Shown here one piece after another: positions 1-7,163 of a DNA stretch of 8,716 nt (positions are counted from its first letter, which is position 1; each line of letters begins with the position of its first letter). The notes under the pieces were generated by a model. The model worked only from the letters and a program-made list of their open reading frames with translations, did no database searches and was not told the origin of the DNA. The translations under genes were made by a program, and so were the position numbers. The stretch is from Methanobacterium sp. GTDB lineage: Archaea > Methanobacteriota > Methanobacteria > Methanobacteriales > Methanobacteriaceae. The stretch is from NCBI GenBank assembly GCA_020854975.1, contig JAHKLQ010000206.1, forward strand, positions 1 through 8,716, written 5' to 3'.

Positions 1-22
1 AATGATTAATGAAGGTGGAAAA

Positions 23-814
23 ATGAGTTTGTTAAAGGAACAGTATTCAGATTCAAAGAATTTCATGGCCAGAGTAGAATTGGGCAGGAGGTTTAGAACC
101 AATCCTTACTCCTGGCTTTTATGGGTTTTTGACCAGATACAGTTTCCCAAGGATGCTCGGGTGCTGGAAATTGGCTGTGGAAATGCCATTTTATGGAAAG
201 CAAACATAAACCGGATACCGGAAGATGCCCACGTCCTCTTATCTGACTTTTCTCAGGGAATGCTTGATGATGCCAGGAAAGTTCTGGGTGATGCCGAATT
301 GAGGTTTGACTATGAAGTAATGGATGCCCAGGAAGTCCTCTATCCTGATAATTCCTTTGACATAGTAATTGCCAATCTAATGCTCTACCATATCCCTGAT
401 CGGATGAAAGCCATATCTGAGATAAGTCGAGTTCTTAAAAGGGGTGGAACATTTTATGCCACTACTTTTGGAATTAACGATATGAAAGAACTGAGAGATA
501 TTATTTCTAATTATGATGGTGAGATATATTATTCAGCAGAACCCTTTGCACGTGCATTTGGTCTGGAGAATGGTGAAGAACAGTTAAGACAATTCTTTGA
601 TCAGGTGCAACTCGTTAATTATGAGAATAGTCTGGAAATAACTGATGCTGGGCCGGTGGTGGATTATGTCCGTTCCTTTGGAAAGGTGAATCAGAATCTC
701 AAGGGCCTGAATCTGAAAGATTTCGAGAATTATCTTGAAGAGATTTTAAAAAAAGATGGAAACATAAAAGTTACCAAGGATACAGGTATTTTCATAGCAA
801 CTAAGCCTAAATAG
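23..814 (+). CDS. Class I SAM-dependent methyltransferase
   Basis: A 263-residue soluble protein with the class I (Rossmann-fold) methyltransferase motifs in order. Motif I, VLEIGCGN, at residues 47-54 binds SAM. An acidic residue follows strand 2 (LSDFS, Asp75). Motif II is around MDAQE at 100-104. FDIVIANLMLYHIPD at about 112-126 and LKRGGTFYATTFG at about 138-150 complete the fold, as in UbiE/Methyltransf_11-type enzymes. Residues after 150 are a less conserved C-terminal part that probably forms the acceptor site. The ATG at 23 is preferred over an in-frame ATG at 2, because GGTGG at 14-18 is a Shine-Dalgarno sequence 4 nt before 23. The acceptor cannot be read from the sequence: a small molecule, a quinone-like compound or a protein are all possible. 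The gene stands alone; an oligo-T stretch follows within 50 nt. The fold is certain and the substrate unknown. Confidence 0.9.
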   Translation: MSLLKEQYSDSKNFMARVELGRRFRTNPYSWLLWVFDQIQFPKDARVLEIGCGNAILWKANINRIPEDAHVLLSDFSQGMLDDARKVLGDAELRFDYEVMDAQEVLYPDNSFDIVIANLMLYHIPDRMKAISEISRVLKRGGTFYATTFGINDMKELRDIISNYDGEIYYSAEPFARAFGLENGEEQLRQFFDQVQLVNYENSLEITDAGPVVDYVRSFGKVNQNLKGLNLKDFENYLEEILKKDGNIKVTKDTGIFIATKPK

Positions 815-844
815 AATATCTGAGTATTCTACAGTTAAAATAAG

Positions 845-862
845 CCTTTTTTAACTATTTTT
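845..862 (+). terminator. Oligo-T terminator of the methyltransferase gene
   Basis: Two T runs (CCTTTTTT at 845-852 and TATTTTT at 856-862) start 30 nt after the stop codon. There is no stable stem. This fits archaeal termination, which relies on U-rich tracts. Confidence 0.5.
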
Positions 863-863
863 G

Positions 864-939
864 GAAAATAATCTACTGTATTACCCTATCTTGGAGATAA
901 AAGAAAATAATCTACTGTATTACCATACTGGAGATAAAA
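864..939. repeat. Two-copy imperfect tandem repeat, period 37-39 bp
   Basis: Copy 1 is 864-902 and copy 2 is 903-939. The first 22 bases of each copy are identical, including AATCTACTGTATTACC. A variable stretch of about five bases follows (CTATCT against ATAC), and then TGGAGATAAAA is shared again. The repeat lies between the terminator of the methyltransferase and the promoter region of the permease. It is not a CRISPR array, since there are only two abutting copies with no unique spacers. It could be a duplicated regulator site or a recent slippage duplication. Confidence 0.8.
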
Positions 940-1051
940 TTATATCCAGATTTTCCTTCTTTAATCTGATGATAACTCTTAAATTAGGTCATTGATGGGC
1001 ACAAGCACCAAAATATCTACCTACGGTGCTAAATGATCTGTTTTCCCTTCA

Positions 1052-1080
1052 TTTTTCCTGTAATCATGAATTTGGAAAAA
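1052..1080. promoter_or_regulatory. Inverted repeat upstream of the permease promoter
   Basis: TTTTTCC at 1052-1058 and GGAAAAA at 1074-1080 are perfect 7-bp inverted arms around a 15-nt centre that contains the palindrome TCATGA. The dyad ends 30 bp before the TATA box at 1111. The position and symmetry suit a dimeric regulator, either an activator upstream of TATA or a repressor. No known regulator consensus is recognised, so the function is inferred. A hairpin of 6 bp (AGCACC at 1004-1009 with GGTGCT at 1025-1030) lies just before it. Apart from these and the neighbouring tandem repeat, the 815-1110 gap shows nothing further that I can support. Confidence 0.35.
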
Positions 1081-1110
1081 ATAAAGTGACCTTTATTATT
1101 AAGCAGGGAC

Positions 1111-1118
1111 ATATAAAT
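1111..1118 (+). promoter_or_regulatory. TATA box for the SulP permease gene
   Basis: ATATAAAT in an otherwise mixed context (GGGACATATAAATCG) is a good archaeal TATA element. Transcription would start near 1137-1142, giving a leader of about 70 nt that contains the Shine-Dalgarno sequence at 1196. The purine-rich BRE usually found upstream is weak. Confidence 0.5.
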
Positions 1119-1195
1119 CGATATTGTAATTAAAGGGTGTTACAATTAGAAATTACTACTGAATTTCTTGATTTATTGGACTCTAATATGGATTT

Positions 1196-1207
1196 AGGGG
1201 GTTATCC
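1196..1207 (+). promoter_or_regulatory. Strong Shine-Dalgarno site that decides the SulP start
   Basis: AGGGGGTTATCC matches AGGAGGTGATCC, the complement of the archaeal 16S 3' end, at 10 of 12 positions. The GGGGG core ends at 1201, 8 nt before the ATA codon at 1210, which is in the permease frame. The later ATG at 1282 has no such site. This is the main reason for placing the start near 1210. Confidence 0.7.
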
Positions 1208-1209
1208 AC

Positions 1210-2895
1210 ATAAAAAATTTAACTTCACGGTTAAAGGGAGCTTTATTCAGTGGTTTATTACCCTTAGATCGCAGTCGATTCATGCCAGAACTGATTGCAG
1301 GCATAGTCATGGCTGCCATATTCATTCCAGAGGTTATGGGATACGCCAAAATAGCAGGGATGCCCATAATCACTGGAATATATACTATTCTATTGCCAAT
1401 GGCTGTTTTTGCTGTGTTCTGTTCATCCCGTCATCTCATAGTTGGGGCAGATTCAGCCACAGCAGCTATCATGTTCGGGATCCTGGTGACGGTGGCCACC
1501 CCCGGAAGTCCCCTTTATCTATCTATGGCCTTCGTAGTTGCCTTTATATGTGGAATGTTATTGATCATCGCCAGAATAGGTGGTTTTGGTTTTATAGGGG
1601 ATTTTCTCTCTCGCACAGCCCTGGTGGGTTTCCTGACAGGAGTGGGTATCCAGATTGCCATAGGTCAGTTGGCTGGTATGTTTGGAGTTAACTCCACAGG
1701 CATAGACACCATTCCCAACATCATCAGTTTCGCCACCAGCCTTCCTGAAACCAGCATCTTCACCCTGATGATATCGATATTGGTGCTGGTAGTGATTTTG
1801 ATATTCAGGCGCATCTCACCAAAACTTCCAGGAGCACTTATTGCCGTGGTGGGAACCATCATCGCCAGTTTCATGTTTAACTTCACCAACATGGGTGTTT
1901 CAGTGGTGGGTGCAGTGCCCAGTGGTTTCCCCACATTAACTCTACCTTACTTAACCATGATGGATCCTTACGCCCTTACCACCGCAATTTTTGCCTGTTT
2001 CATTGTTATCATTGCCCAGAGTGCAGCCACCTCCCGGGCTTACAGCCTGAAATGTTCAGATGAATTGGATGAGAACCAGGACATTCTGGGGCTTGGTTTA
2101 GCTAACGTGGTAGCAGGACTCAGTGGTTCATTTGTGGTGAATGGCAGCCCCACTAAGACCCAGATAGCCCTGAATTCTGGGGCGCGAAGTCAGCTGGCCA
2201 CCCTGGTTACCGCAGCCATAGTCCTCATAGTGGTGATATTTTTCACCAAACCCATCTCCTTCCTGCCCAACGCAACTCTGGCCAGCATAGTATTTTTGAT
2301 AGGATTGGAAATGGTTGACATAACCAGCTTAAAGGCCATATATCGTGAAATGCCTGCAGAATTTGTTTTAGCTATCATAACACTTATAACAGTTGTTTTA
2401 GCGGGTGTTTTGTGGGGAGTCATTGTTTCTGTGATAATATCCCTGCTTTTACATTTAAGCCATTCATACCGGCCAAATAACAGTATTTTAATCCGTAATG
2501 AAAAGGGTGAATGGGCTTATATTCCGGTAATCCTAGGGGTATACACTGAGGAAGGATTGATTGTCTATAGATTCAACAGGGATCTGTACTATGCTAACGC
2601 TGAAAAACTCATGAAAGAAGTTATTAAAATTGTTAAAAAATCGGATCCTCCTCTTGAATGGTTAATTTTAGATTCTGGAGGATTTACTAGTGTTGATTAT
2701 ACTTCTGTACATATGTTAAAAGAATTAAAAGCTAAATTAGATGAAATGAACGTGGTTTTAGTCATGACTACAGTTTTTCCCAGTTTAAGAAGACAATTTG
2801 AACGTTCTGGATTCATGAAAATCCTGGGAGAAGAAAACCTCTACGGAGGGGTTAATGACGCCATAAGAGCATTTGAAAATAGGAAATCAAATTAA
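1210..2895 (+). CDS. SulP-family permease with C-terminal STAS domain
   Basis: A membrane permease of the SulP/SLC26 family, whose members move sulfate, bicarbonate or C4-dicarboxylates (DauA type). Read from ATA 1210 it is 561 residues, the usual family length. The N-terminus is a typical SulP entry: GLLPLDRSRFMPELIAGIV at residues 15-33, IPEVMGYAKIAGMP (39-52), then CSSRHLIVGADSATAA. About 12 or more hydrophobic segments follow up to residue 430. A STAS domain (about 440-555) follows, with the core LILDSGGFTSVDYTSVHML and VDYTS in place of the usual D-S/T-S/T motif. The first ATG, at 1282, would remove 24 conserved residues and has no Shine-Dalgarno site. There is no ATG, GTG or TTG between the stop at 1195-1197 and 1282. 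Alternatively, an extra base in the A6 tract at 1212-1217 could hide a start in another frame (GTG 1137 or ATG 1188). The substrate is not readable. The CoA-transferase follows after 87 bp and may be co-transcribed. Confidence 0.9.
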   Translation: MKNLTSRLKGALFSGLLPLDRSRFMPELIAGIVMAAIFIPEVMGYAKIAGMPIITGIYTILLPMAVFAVFCSSRHLIVGADSATAAIMFGILVTVATPGSPLYLSMAFVVAFICGMLLIIARIGGFGFIGDFLSRTALVGFLTGVGIQIAIGQLAGMFGVNSTGIDTIPNIISFATSLPETSIFTLMISILVLVVILIFRRISPKLPGALIAVVGTIIASFMFNFTNMGVSVVGAVPSGFPTLTLPYLTMMDPYALTTAIFACFIVIIAQSAATSRAYSLKCSDELDENQDILGLGLANVVAGLSGSFVVNGSPTKTQIALNSGARSQLATLVTAAIVLIVVIFFTKPISFLPNATLASIVFLIGLEMVDITSLKAIYREMPAEFVLAIITLITVVLAGVLWGVIVSVIISLLLHLSHSYRPNNSILIRNEKGEWAYIPVILGVYTEEGLIVYRFNRDLYYANAEKLMKEVIKIVKKSDPPLEWLILDSGGFTSVDYTSVHMLKELKAKLDEMNVVLVMTTVFPSLRRQFERSGFMKILGEENLYGGVNDAIRAFENRKSN

Positions 2896-2969
2896 TATTC
2901 AGGACTTAAATTCGGATTAGAAGATTAATTTCAGATATTAAATGAACATAAGAACACAAAAAATGGGAA

Positions 2970-2976
2970 GGGGGAG
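2970..2976 (+). promoter_or_regulatory. Ribosome binding site of the CoA-transferase
   Basis: GGGGGAG ends 6 nt before a GTG codon at 2983. This supports GTG as the start; there is no better in-frame start upstream of it before the stop at 2926-2928. Confidence 0.7.
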
Positions 2977-2982
2977 TTATCG

Positions 2983-4284
2983 GTGTATAAAAAGCTGTAC
3001 AGAAAAAAATTAACCACACCAGATGAGGCAGTTAAACTAATCCGAGAGGGGGATATGCTGGTACATGGTCTTACCATGGCCGAGCCACCTGCCCTGCTGG
3101 AGGCCGTGGCCTCCCGTCTCCGGGAAGGAGACCTTAAAAAGATTAGAATGTTTTCAGTCATTCCCTTAGACAGTGTTTGCTCCACCCTATTGGCCCCGGA
3201 CCTGATAGACTGTGTGGAGGCCTACAGTGGATTTGTAGATGCAGGTGACCGGGGATTGGTAAGCACTGGGCTTAACTATTATGTTCCCAACCACCTCCAC
3301 CAGATACCCCGACTCCTGGAAGAATTCATCGGTGTGGATGTATGCGTCACCACGGTTTCTCCTATGGATGATGCCGGATACTTCTCCTTTGGAACAGCTA
3401 ATGACTTCACCTCCACTGCAGCCCGGGTTGCCCGGGTTCTGATTCTGGAAGTGAACCAGAACATGCCCCGAGTCTTTGGAGACTCCCTGATCCATATTTC
3501 TGAGGTAGATATGGTTGTGGAAAACCATCAAACCATTCCTGACTTCCCCTGTGGGGATAAACAGCCAGAAGCAGATGTTATTGGCAGGAAAATATCTCAA
3601 CTGATTCCAGATGGTGCCACCCTTCAGATGGGTATAGGTGTCCTGCCCAATGCTGTGGCTGATCAACTGGAAAACCACTCTGACCTGGGTATCCACACGG
3701 AAGTATTCGGTCCAGGAATGGTAGATCTTATTAAAAAGGGAGTAATCACCGGTGAAAGGAAAACTCTTCATCTTCGTAAACATGTTTTCACCGTGGCCCA
3801 GGGAGACCAGGAGATGCTGGAGTTCATGAACCAGAACCCGGCTATGGAAAGCTATCCCTGTTCTTATGTGAACAATCCGGCAGTGATTGCCAAAAACGAC
3901 CGCATGATATCTATAAACTCCCTCATCGAGGTGGACTTACTGGGACAGTGCAATGCTGAGTACCTGGCTGGTCACCAGTACAGTGGAACCGGGGGTCAGT
4001 TGGATTTTGTACGAGGGGCTTTTGATTCCAGGGAAGGGAAATCCATCCTGGCTTTTTATTCCACGGCTAAAAATGGTACCATCTCCCGGGTGGTGGATCA
4101 TTTAGATCCTGGGGCCATGGTCACCACGCCCCGTATGGACACTCATTACCTGGTAACTGAGTACGGAGTGGCTAATCTCAAGGGAAAATCCACCCGGGAA
4201 CGAGCACATGAAATAATTAACATAGCCCACCCCAAATTCCGGAAAGAACTTTACAGAAAGGCAGAAGAGATGTATCTCATATAA
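2983..4284 (+). CDS. Acetyl-CoA hydrolase/4-hydroxybutyrate CoA-transferase family protein
   Basis: A 433-residue cytosolic enzyme of family I CoA-transferases (Cat1/AbfT and butyryl-CoA:acetate CoA-transferase group), which pass CoA between acids such as acetate, succinate, butyrate and 4-hydroxybutyrate. The N-terminal domain begins at VKLIREGDMLVHG (residues 18-29). MGIGVLPNAV (216-225) is followed by GIHTEVFGPGMVDL, where Glu240 matches the catalytic glutamate that forms the glutamyl-CoA thioester. GTGGQLDFVRGA (335-346), the Gly-rich CoA-site motif, and TEYGVANLKGKSTRERA (392-408) complete the signature. Length and motifs are intact. Starts at GTG with a good ribosome site. It lies 87 bp after the permease on the same strand, so co-transcription is possible, although ATATTAAAT at 2934-2942 could be a weak promoter of its own. 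Family is certain. The acyl pair is unknown; some family members are annotated as hydrolases. Confidence 0.93.
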   Translation: MYKKLYRKKLTTPDEAVKLIREGDMLVHGLTMAEPPALLEAVASRLREGDLKKIRMFSVIPLDSVCSTLLAPDLIDCVEAYSGFVDAGDRGLVSTGLNYYVPNHLHQIPRLLEEFIGVDVCVTTVSPMDDAGYFSFGTANDFTSTAARVARVLILEVNQNMPRVFGDSLIHISEVDMVVENHQTIPDFPCGDKQPEADVIGRKISQLIPDGATLQMGIGVLPNAVADQLENHSDLGIHTEVFGPGMVDLIKKGVITGERKTLHLRKHVFTVAQGDQEMLEFMNQNPAMESYPCSYVNNPAVIAKNDRMISINSLIEVDLLGQCNAEYLAGHQYSGTGGQLDFVRGAFDSREGKSILAFYSTAKNGTISRVVDHLDPGAMVTTPRMDTHYLVTEYGVANLKGKSTRERAHEIINIAHPKFRKELYRKAEEMYLI

Positions 4285-4322
4285 AAAAAGAGATAGAATA
4301 GTTAATAATCCTTCTAATATTC

Positions 4323-4349
4323 TTTTTATAAGATAAAAATAGTAAAAAA
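4323..4349. terminator. Bidirectional terminator between convergent genes
   Basis: TTTTTAT at 4323-4329 and ATAAAAA at 4333-4339 are perfect inverted arms around a 3-nt loop. The left arm gives a T5 run for the + strand CoA-transferase transcript. The right arm and the A6 tract at 4344-4349 give T runs for the - strand Ntn hydrolase transcript. The gap between the two stop codons is only 70 nt, so this element can serve both. Confidence 0.6.
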
Positions 4350-4354
4350 CTGGA

Positions 4355-5320
4355 CTAAAGCATGGGCTCACTGTCCAGGTCCACTTTACTATCTTCGAAG
4401 CTGAGTTTCTTCTTTTTCACCCAGACAAAACCATGATCCGGAGTGATCACCGCCACATTAATAGGTCCACCCACACCAGGCATATCACCGGGGTCAGCGT
4501 TGATCCCATCACTGAAGCGCTGTATGGCACTGGTAGTCTGAATCATCAGGGTGGCGAAATCTATGGCATCCTGGAGGGTCATGGTCCCCCACTGGATGGC
4601 GTATTCTAGTCCCCTGAGCTGGGACTGTATTTCCTGTTCACTCTTATCCTGGATGGCTTCTTTCACAAATTCCACATTTTGAATACGTCCATCAAAGCCT
4701 AACACTATCCTGGCAGCCACATCTCCCTGACCAATCCAGGAACTTCCGTATTGTATGTTGGGTTTTGTGCTGTCCCGAAGCTTCTGCACTGGTCCTGGTA
4801 CGGCCACACTGTAAACCTGATAACTTCCATCCGGGTTGTAACCTGCCACTAATAGTTCAATGGGGTCTGCCCGAGCCATACCATTTTCAATACTTCCCTG
4901 AGGTGTTTTGAAAGTGAACTTTAATAGGGGACCATCCATTTCCATCTGCAGGACGGTGCAGCCCTTGGAAGCCAGGTCGTTCTGGATATTGGCCTTTATC
5001 TGGTTTAACTGCTCTTGCCAGTGATATTTATCGTTAAATAGATGGTGCAGTTTCCTGGCCACTTCCTTCACTTCCATCTTTTTAACCTTGGAACCTCTAC
5101 GGAACTCTTCAATGTACTGGCTGACATTCTTCTGCACCCCTCCATCAGGGAGGAAGGCCAGGCCAGTGATACCCACCCCAATCTGTCGGTTAATCTGGAA
5201 GAGTTTCATGGCATTTTCACTACCTATACGGGCCATGCCCTTCATATTACGATAACTCTGCCTGCTGTCGGCTGCTAAGACTATTCCTTCCGGTGTGGTG
5301 GTGTTAATGACCAGTGACAT
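4355..5320 (-). CDS. Proteasome-like Ntn hydrolase (not a 20S core subunit)
   Basis: A 321-residue protein with the proteasome alpha/beta (Ntn hydrolase) fold. The N-terminus, SLVINTTTPEGIVLAADSR at residues 2-20, aligns without gaps to the proteasome beta start, so that Ser2 sits at Thr1, Asp18 at Asp17 and Arg20 at Arg19. Lys39 in AMKLFQI fits catalytic Lys33, with a five-residue insertion before it. IGVGITGLA follows as the next strand. Near the end, GTMTLQDAIDFATLMIQTT (about 243-261) and GGPINVAVITPDHGFVWV (about 280-297) match the late helix and strand of beta subunits. It is much longer than a typical beta subunit (about 200-210), with a charged C-terminal tail and a central insertion. 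No propeptide is seen; methionine removal would expose Ser2. It has its own promoter and a ribosome site (GAGGT, 9 nt upstream), with no proteasome genes nearby. Peptidase, amidase or ligase activity (as in Anbu or connectase relatives) cannot be told apart. Confidence 0.8.
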   Translation of the reverse strand: MSLVINTTTPEGIVLAADSRQSYRNMKGMARIGSENAMKLFQINRQIGVGITGLAFLPDGGVQKNVSQYIEEFRRGSKVKKMEVKEVARKLHHLFNDKYHWQEQLNQIKANIQNDLASKGCTVLQMEMDGPLLKFTFKTPQGSIENGMARADPIELLVAGYNPDGSYQVYSVAVPGPVQKLRDSTKPNIQYGSSWIGQGDVAARIVLGFDGRIQNVEFVKEAIQDKSEQEIQSQLRGLEYAIQWGTMTLQDAIDFATLMIQTTSAIQRFSDGINADPGDMPGVGGPINVAVITPDHGFVWVKKKKLSFEDSKVDLDSEPML

Positions 5321-5329
5321 GTTTTATAA

Positions 5330-5334
5330 ACCTC
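5330..5334 (-). promoter_or_regulatory. Ribosome binding site of the Ntn hydrolase
   Basis: On the - strand, GAGGT within AGTGAGGTTT lies 9 nt before the ATG at 5320. It fixes the start and so places serine as the residue after the initiator methionine. Confidence 0.6.
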
Positions 5335-5387
5335 ACTTTTTTATAATTCTCATGGATACTTATCACAAAATAATTATGATAACGTGA

Positions 5388-5396
5388 CTTATATAA
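5388..5396 (-). promoter_or_regulatory. TATA box for the Ntn hydrolase gene
   Basis: TTATATAAG on the - strand is a strong archaeal TATA match. Transcription would begin near 5365, giving a leader of about 45 nt. A second AT-rich match (TTATAAAAG, 5401-5409) lies just upstream. Confidence 0.5.
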
Positions 5397-5416
5397 TGTC
5401 CTTTTATAAGTTCACC

Positions 5417-5435
5417 AAAAAAATTTACCAAAAAA
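5417..5435 (-). terminator. Oligo-T terminator of the malic enzyme gene
   Basis: Read on the - strand, T6 (5435-5430) and T7 (5423-5417) runs lie 4-22 nt past the malic enzyme stop codon. Each run is followed by GGT. There is no clear stem; the U-rich tracts are the archaeal signal. They lie directly before the TATA box of the Ntn hydrolase gene. Confidence 0.55.
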
Positions 5436-5438
5436 TAT

Positions 5439-7148
5439 TCAGGCTAAAGAATTATTCAAAGGTTTATAGGGTACATAAGCAGGTTCCCATCTATTGGAAT
5501 CCACCAGTTTCTCTACATCTTCATAACCATTATTTTTGGCTACTCCTTCCAGAATAGCCTGTCTGGCCACTGCCATCCCAATATTTTTACTCACTTCCTG
5601 CAGTCGGGAGATTTCTGGAAGTAAACGGTGAGTATCATCTTCAAAATCAACAGAATTAGCCAGTTCAAGGATGGCGGCATCCATCAATCCAGGGGTAACT
5701 CTTTCTGCCTGGCAACTGATGATGCCCAGACCAAGTCCAGGGAAGATTAAAGCATTGTTACACTGAGCCACAGGATACACTTCTTCCTGGAAGGTCACAT
5801 CGCTAAAGGGACTACCTGTAGCTACCAGGGCATTTCCATCTGTCCACTGGATAATATCAGAGGGTTTGGCTTCCACCAGAGTTAAAGGATTGGATAAGGG
5901 GAATATTATGGGTTGATCCACATGGGAGGCCATTTCAGTCACCACTTCCCTGTTAAAGGCCCCGGGTACGGTGCTGGTGCCAATGAGAATGGTTGGTTTT
6001 GCATTTCGCACCACATCTAAAAGATTCGCTGAACTATCTTCAAGATCCCAATCCCTGGTTTCAAGGGAAGGACGGGCATAAGGTGCTTTGAAATAGTCAA
6101 TAGTATCCCGTGCACTGGTTATAAGTCCCTGACGGTCCATAAGCCAGAAACGATTATATGCTTCTCTATGGTTAAGGCCATCCTTTACCATCCACTCCCA
6201 TATCTGATCAGCGATACCGCAACCTGCAGTTCCAGCACCATATATCAGCACCCGATGATGAGATATGGGGGTACCGGTTAACTTCAAAGCATTCAGGAGG
6301 GCGGACATGGCAACGGCCCCGGTACCCTGTATATCATCATTAAAGGTGCACATTTTACTCTGAAAACGGTCCAGATGATAACGGGCATTATTTTTACCGA
6401 AATCTTCCCATTGGAGGAAAACATGGGGGAATTTACGGTTTATGGCATTTACTACAGTTTCTACAAATTGATGGTACTCTTCCTGGCTGATACGTGGATG
6501 ACGCCAGCCCAGGTAGAAGGGATCTTTCAGTAGGCGGGGATTATTGGTACCCACATCAATCATAATAGGGAGCATTCTCCGTGGATTTATACCTGCACAT
6601 AGGGTGTAAACTACCAGTTTGGCCACGGAGATTCCAATTCCATTAGCCCCCTGATCCCCGATTCCCAGTATCTGCTCAGAATCAGTTAAAACAATAAGGA
6701 CAATCTCTTTTTTATCCCAATTATCCAGGATTTCATCTACATGCTTCCGATTAGGATATGAGAGATATATTCCCCTTGGTTCACGGAATTCATCACTGTA
6801 ACGCTGAATAGCCAGTCCAGCGGTGGGTGTGTAAACAATGGGCATCATTTCCTCCACATGTTCCCTGATAAGACGGAAAAATAGTGTTTCATTGGTATTG
6901 TAGAGGTTGTTCAGGAAGATGTTTTTCTGCAGATCATCGGCCTGCAGGGAGAACTGGTGGTAAGCTCTTTGCAACTGATCATCCAAGGTCTCCACAGAAT
7001 GAGGTAGGAGTCCGGTAAGATGGAATAATTCTCTTTCTTTAGTACTAAAAGCAGTTCCTTTATTTAGATATGAAGATTGAAGGAGTTGACTTCCTTTAAG
7101 ATGAGTTTCAATATATTTTGTTTCTTCTTTTTTTACAGTAATCGCTAT
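5439..7148 (-). CDS. maeA: NAD-type malic enzyme (MaeA/SfcA-like), start codon non-canonical
   Basis: Oxidative decarboxylation of malate to pyruvate and CO2 with reduction of NAD(P), in the cytosol. All key parts are present (numbering from GTG 6995; add 51 for the long form): VYTPTAG with catalytic Tyr55; GDQGANGIGISVAKL with Lys126; metal ligands in QWEDFG (Glu197, Asp198) and FNDDIQGT (Asp220 or 221); dinucleotide motif GAGTAGCG at 253-260; then IFPLSNP and NALVATGSPF. The GTG at 6995 would give 518 residues and has no ribosome site. Upstream, the same frame is open and encodes the conserved N-terminal start of this family, KGTAFSTKERELFHLTGLLP, as in E. coli MaeA. From the ATA at 7148 the protein is 569 residues, close to the 565 of MaeA. 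No ATG, GTG or TTG occurs between the in-frame stop near 7175 and 6995, so the true start is uncertain (ATA 7148 or ATT 7142). It has its own strong promoter. Large MaeA-type enzymes are, as far as I know, mostly bacterial or eukaryotic, so lateral origin is possible. Confidence 0.9.
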   Translation of the reverse strand: MAITVKKEETKYIETHLKGSQLLQSSYLNKGTAFSTKERELFHLTGLLPHSVETLDDQLQRAYHQFSLQADDLQKNIFLNNLYNTNETLFFRLIREHVEEMMPIVYTPTAGLAIQRYSDEFREPRGIYLSYPNRKHVDEILDNWDKKEIVLIVLTDSEQILGIGDQGANGIGISVAKLVVYTLCAGINPRRMLPIMIDVGTNNPRLLKDPFYLGWRHPRISQEEYHQFVETVVNAINRKFPHVFLQWEDFGKNNARYHLDRFQSKMCTFNDDIQGTGAVAMSALLNALKLTGTPISHHRVLIYGAGTAGCGIADQIWEWMVKDGLNHREAYNRFWLMDRQGLITSARDTIDYFKAPYARPSLETRDWDLEDSSANLLDVVRNAKPTILIGTSTVPGAFNREVVTEMASHVDQPIIFPLSNPLTLVEAKPSDIIQWTDGNALVATGSPFSDVTFQEEVYPVAQCNNALIFPGLGLGIISCQAERVTPGLMDAAILELANSVDFEDDTHRLLPEISRLQEVSKNIGMAVARQAILEGVAKNNGYEDVEKLVDSNRWEPAYVPYKPLNNSLA

Positions 7149-7163
7149 GGATTTAAACTGTAA

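Noticed and set aside
864..939. Possible CRISPR array
   Set aside because: Only two units, directly abutting, with no spacers and no cas genes nearby.
1137..1691. 184-codon + strand frame overlapping the start of the permease gene
   Set aside because: After about residue 28 it reads the permease gene out of frame and has no protein-like pattern (many His, Ser and Trp). Only its first codons matter, as a possible alternative start if a base is wrong in the A6 tract.
3187..3783. 198-codon - strand frame inside the CoA-transferase gene
   Set aside because: It lies wholly opposite a gene with clear family motifs and an intact catalytic residue; composition is that of an antisense shadow.
5042..5278. 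78-codon + strand frame opposite the Ntn hydrolase
   Set aside because: Antisense to the conserved N-terminal half of the Ntn hydrolase, without a ribosome site or promoter.
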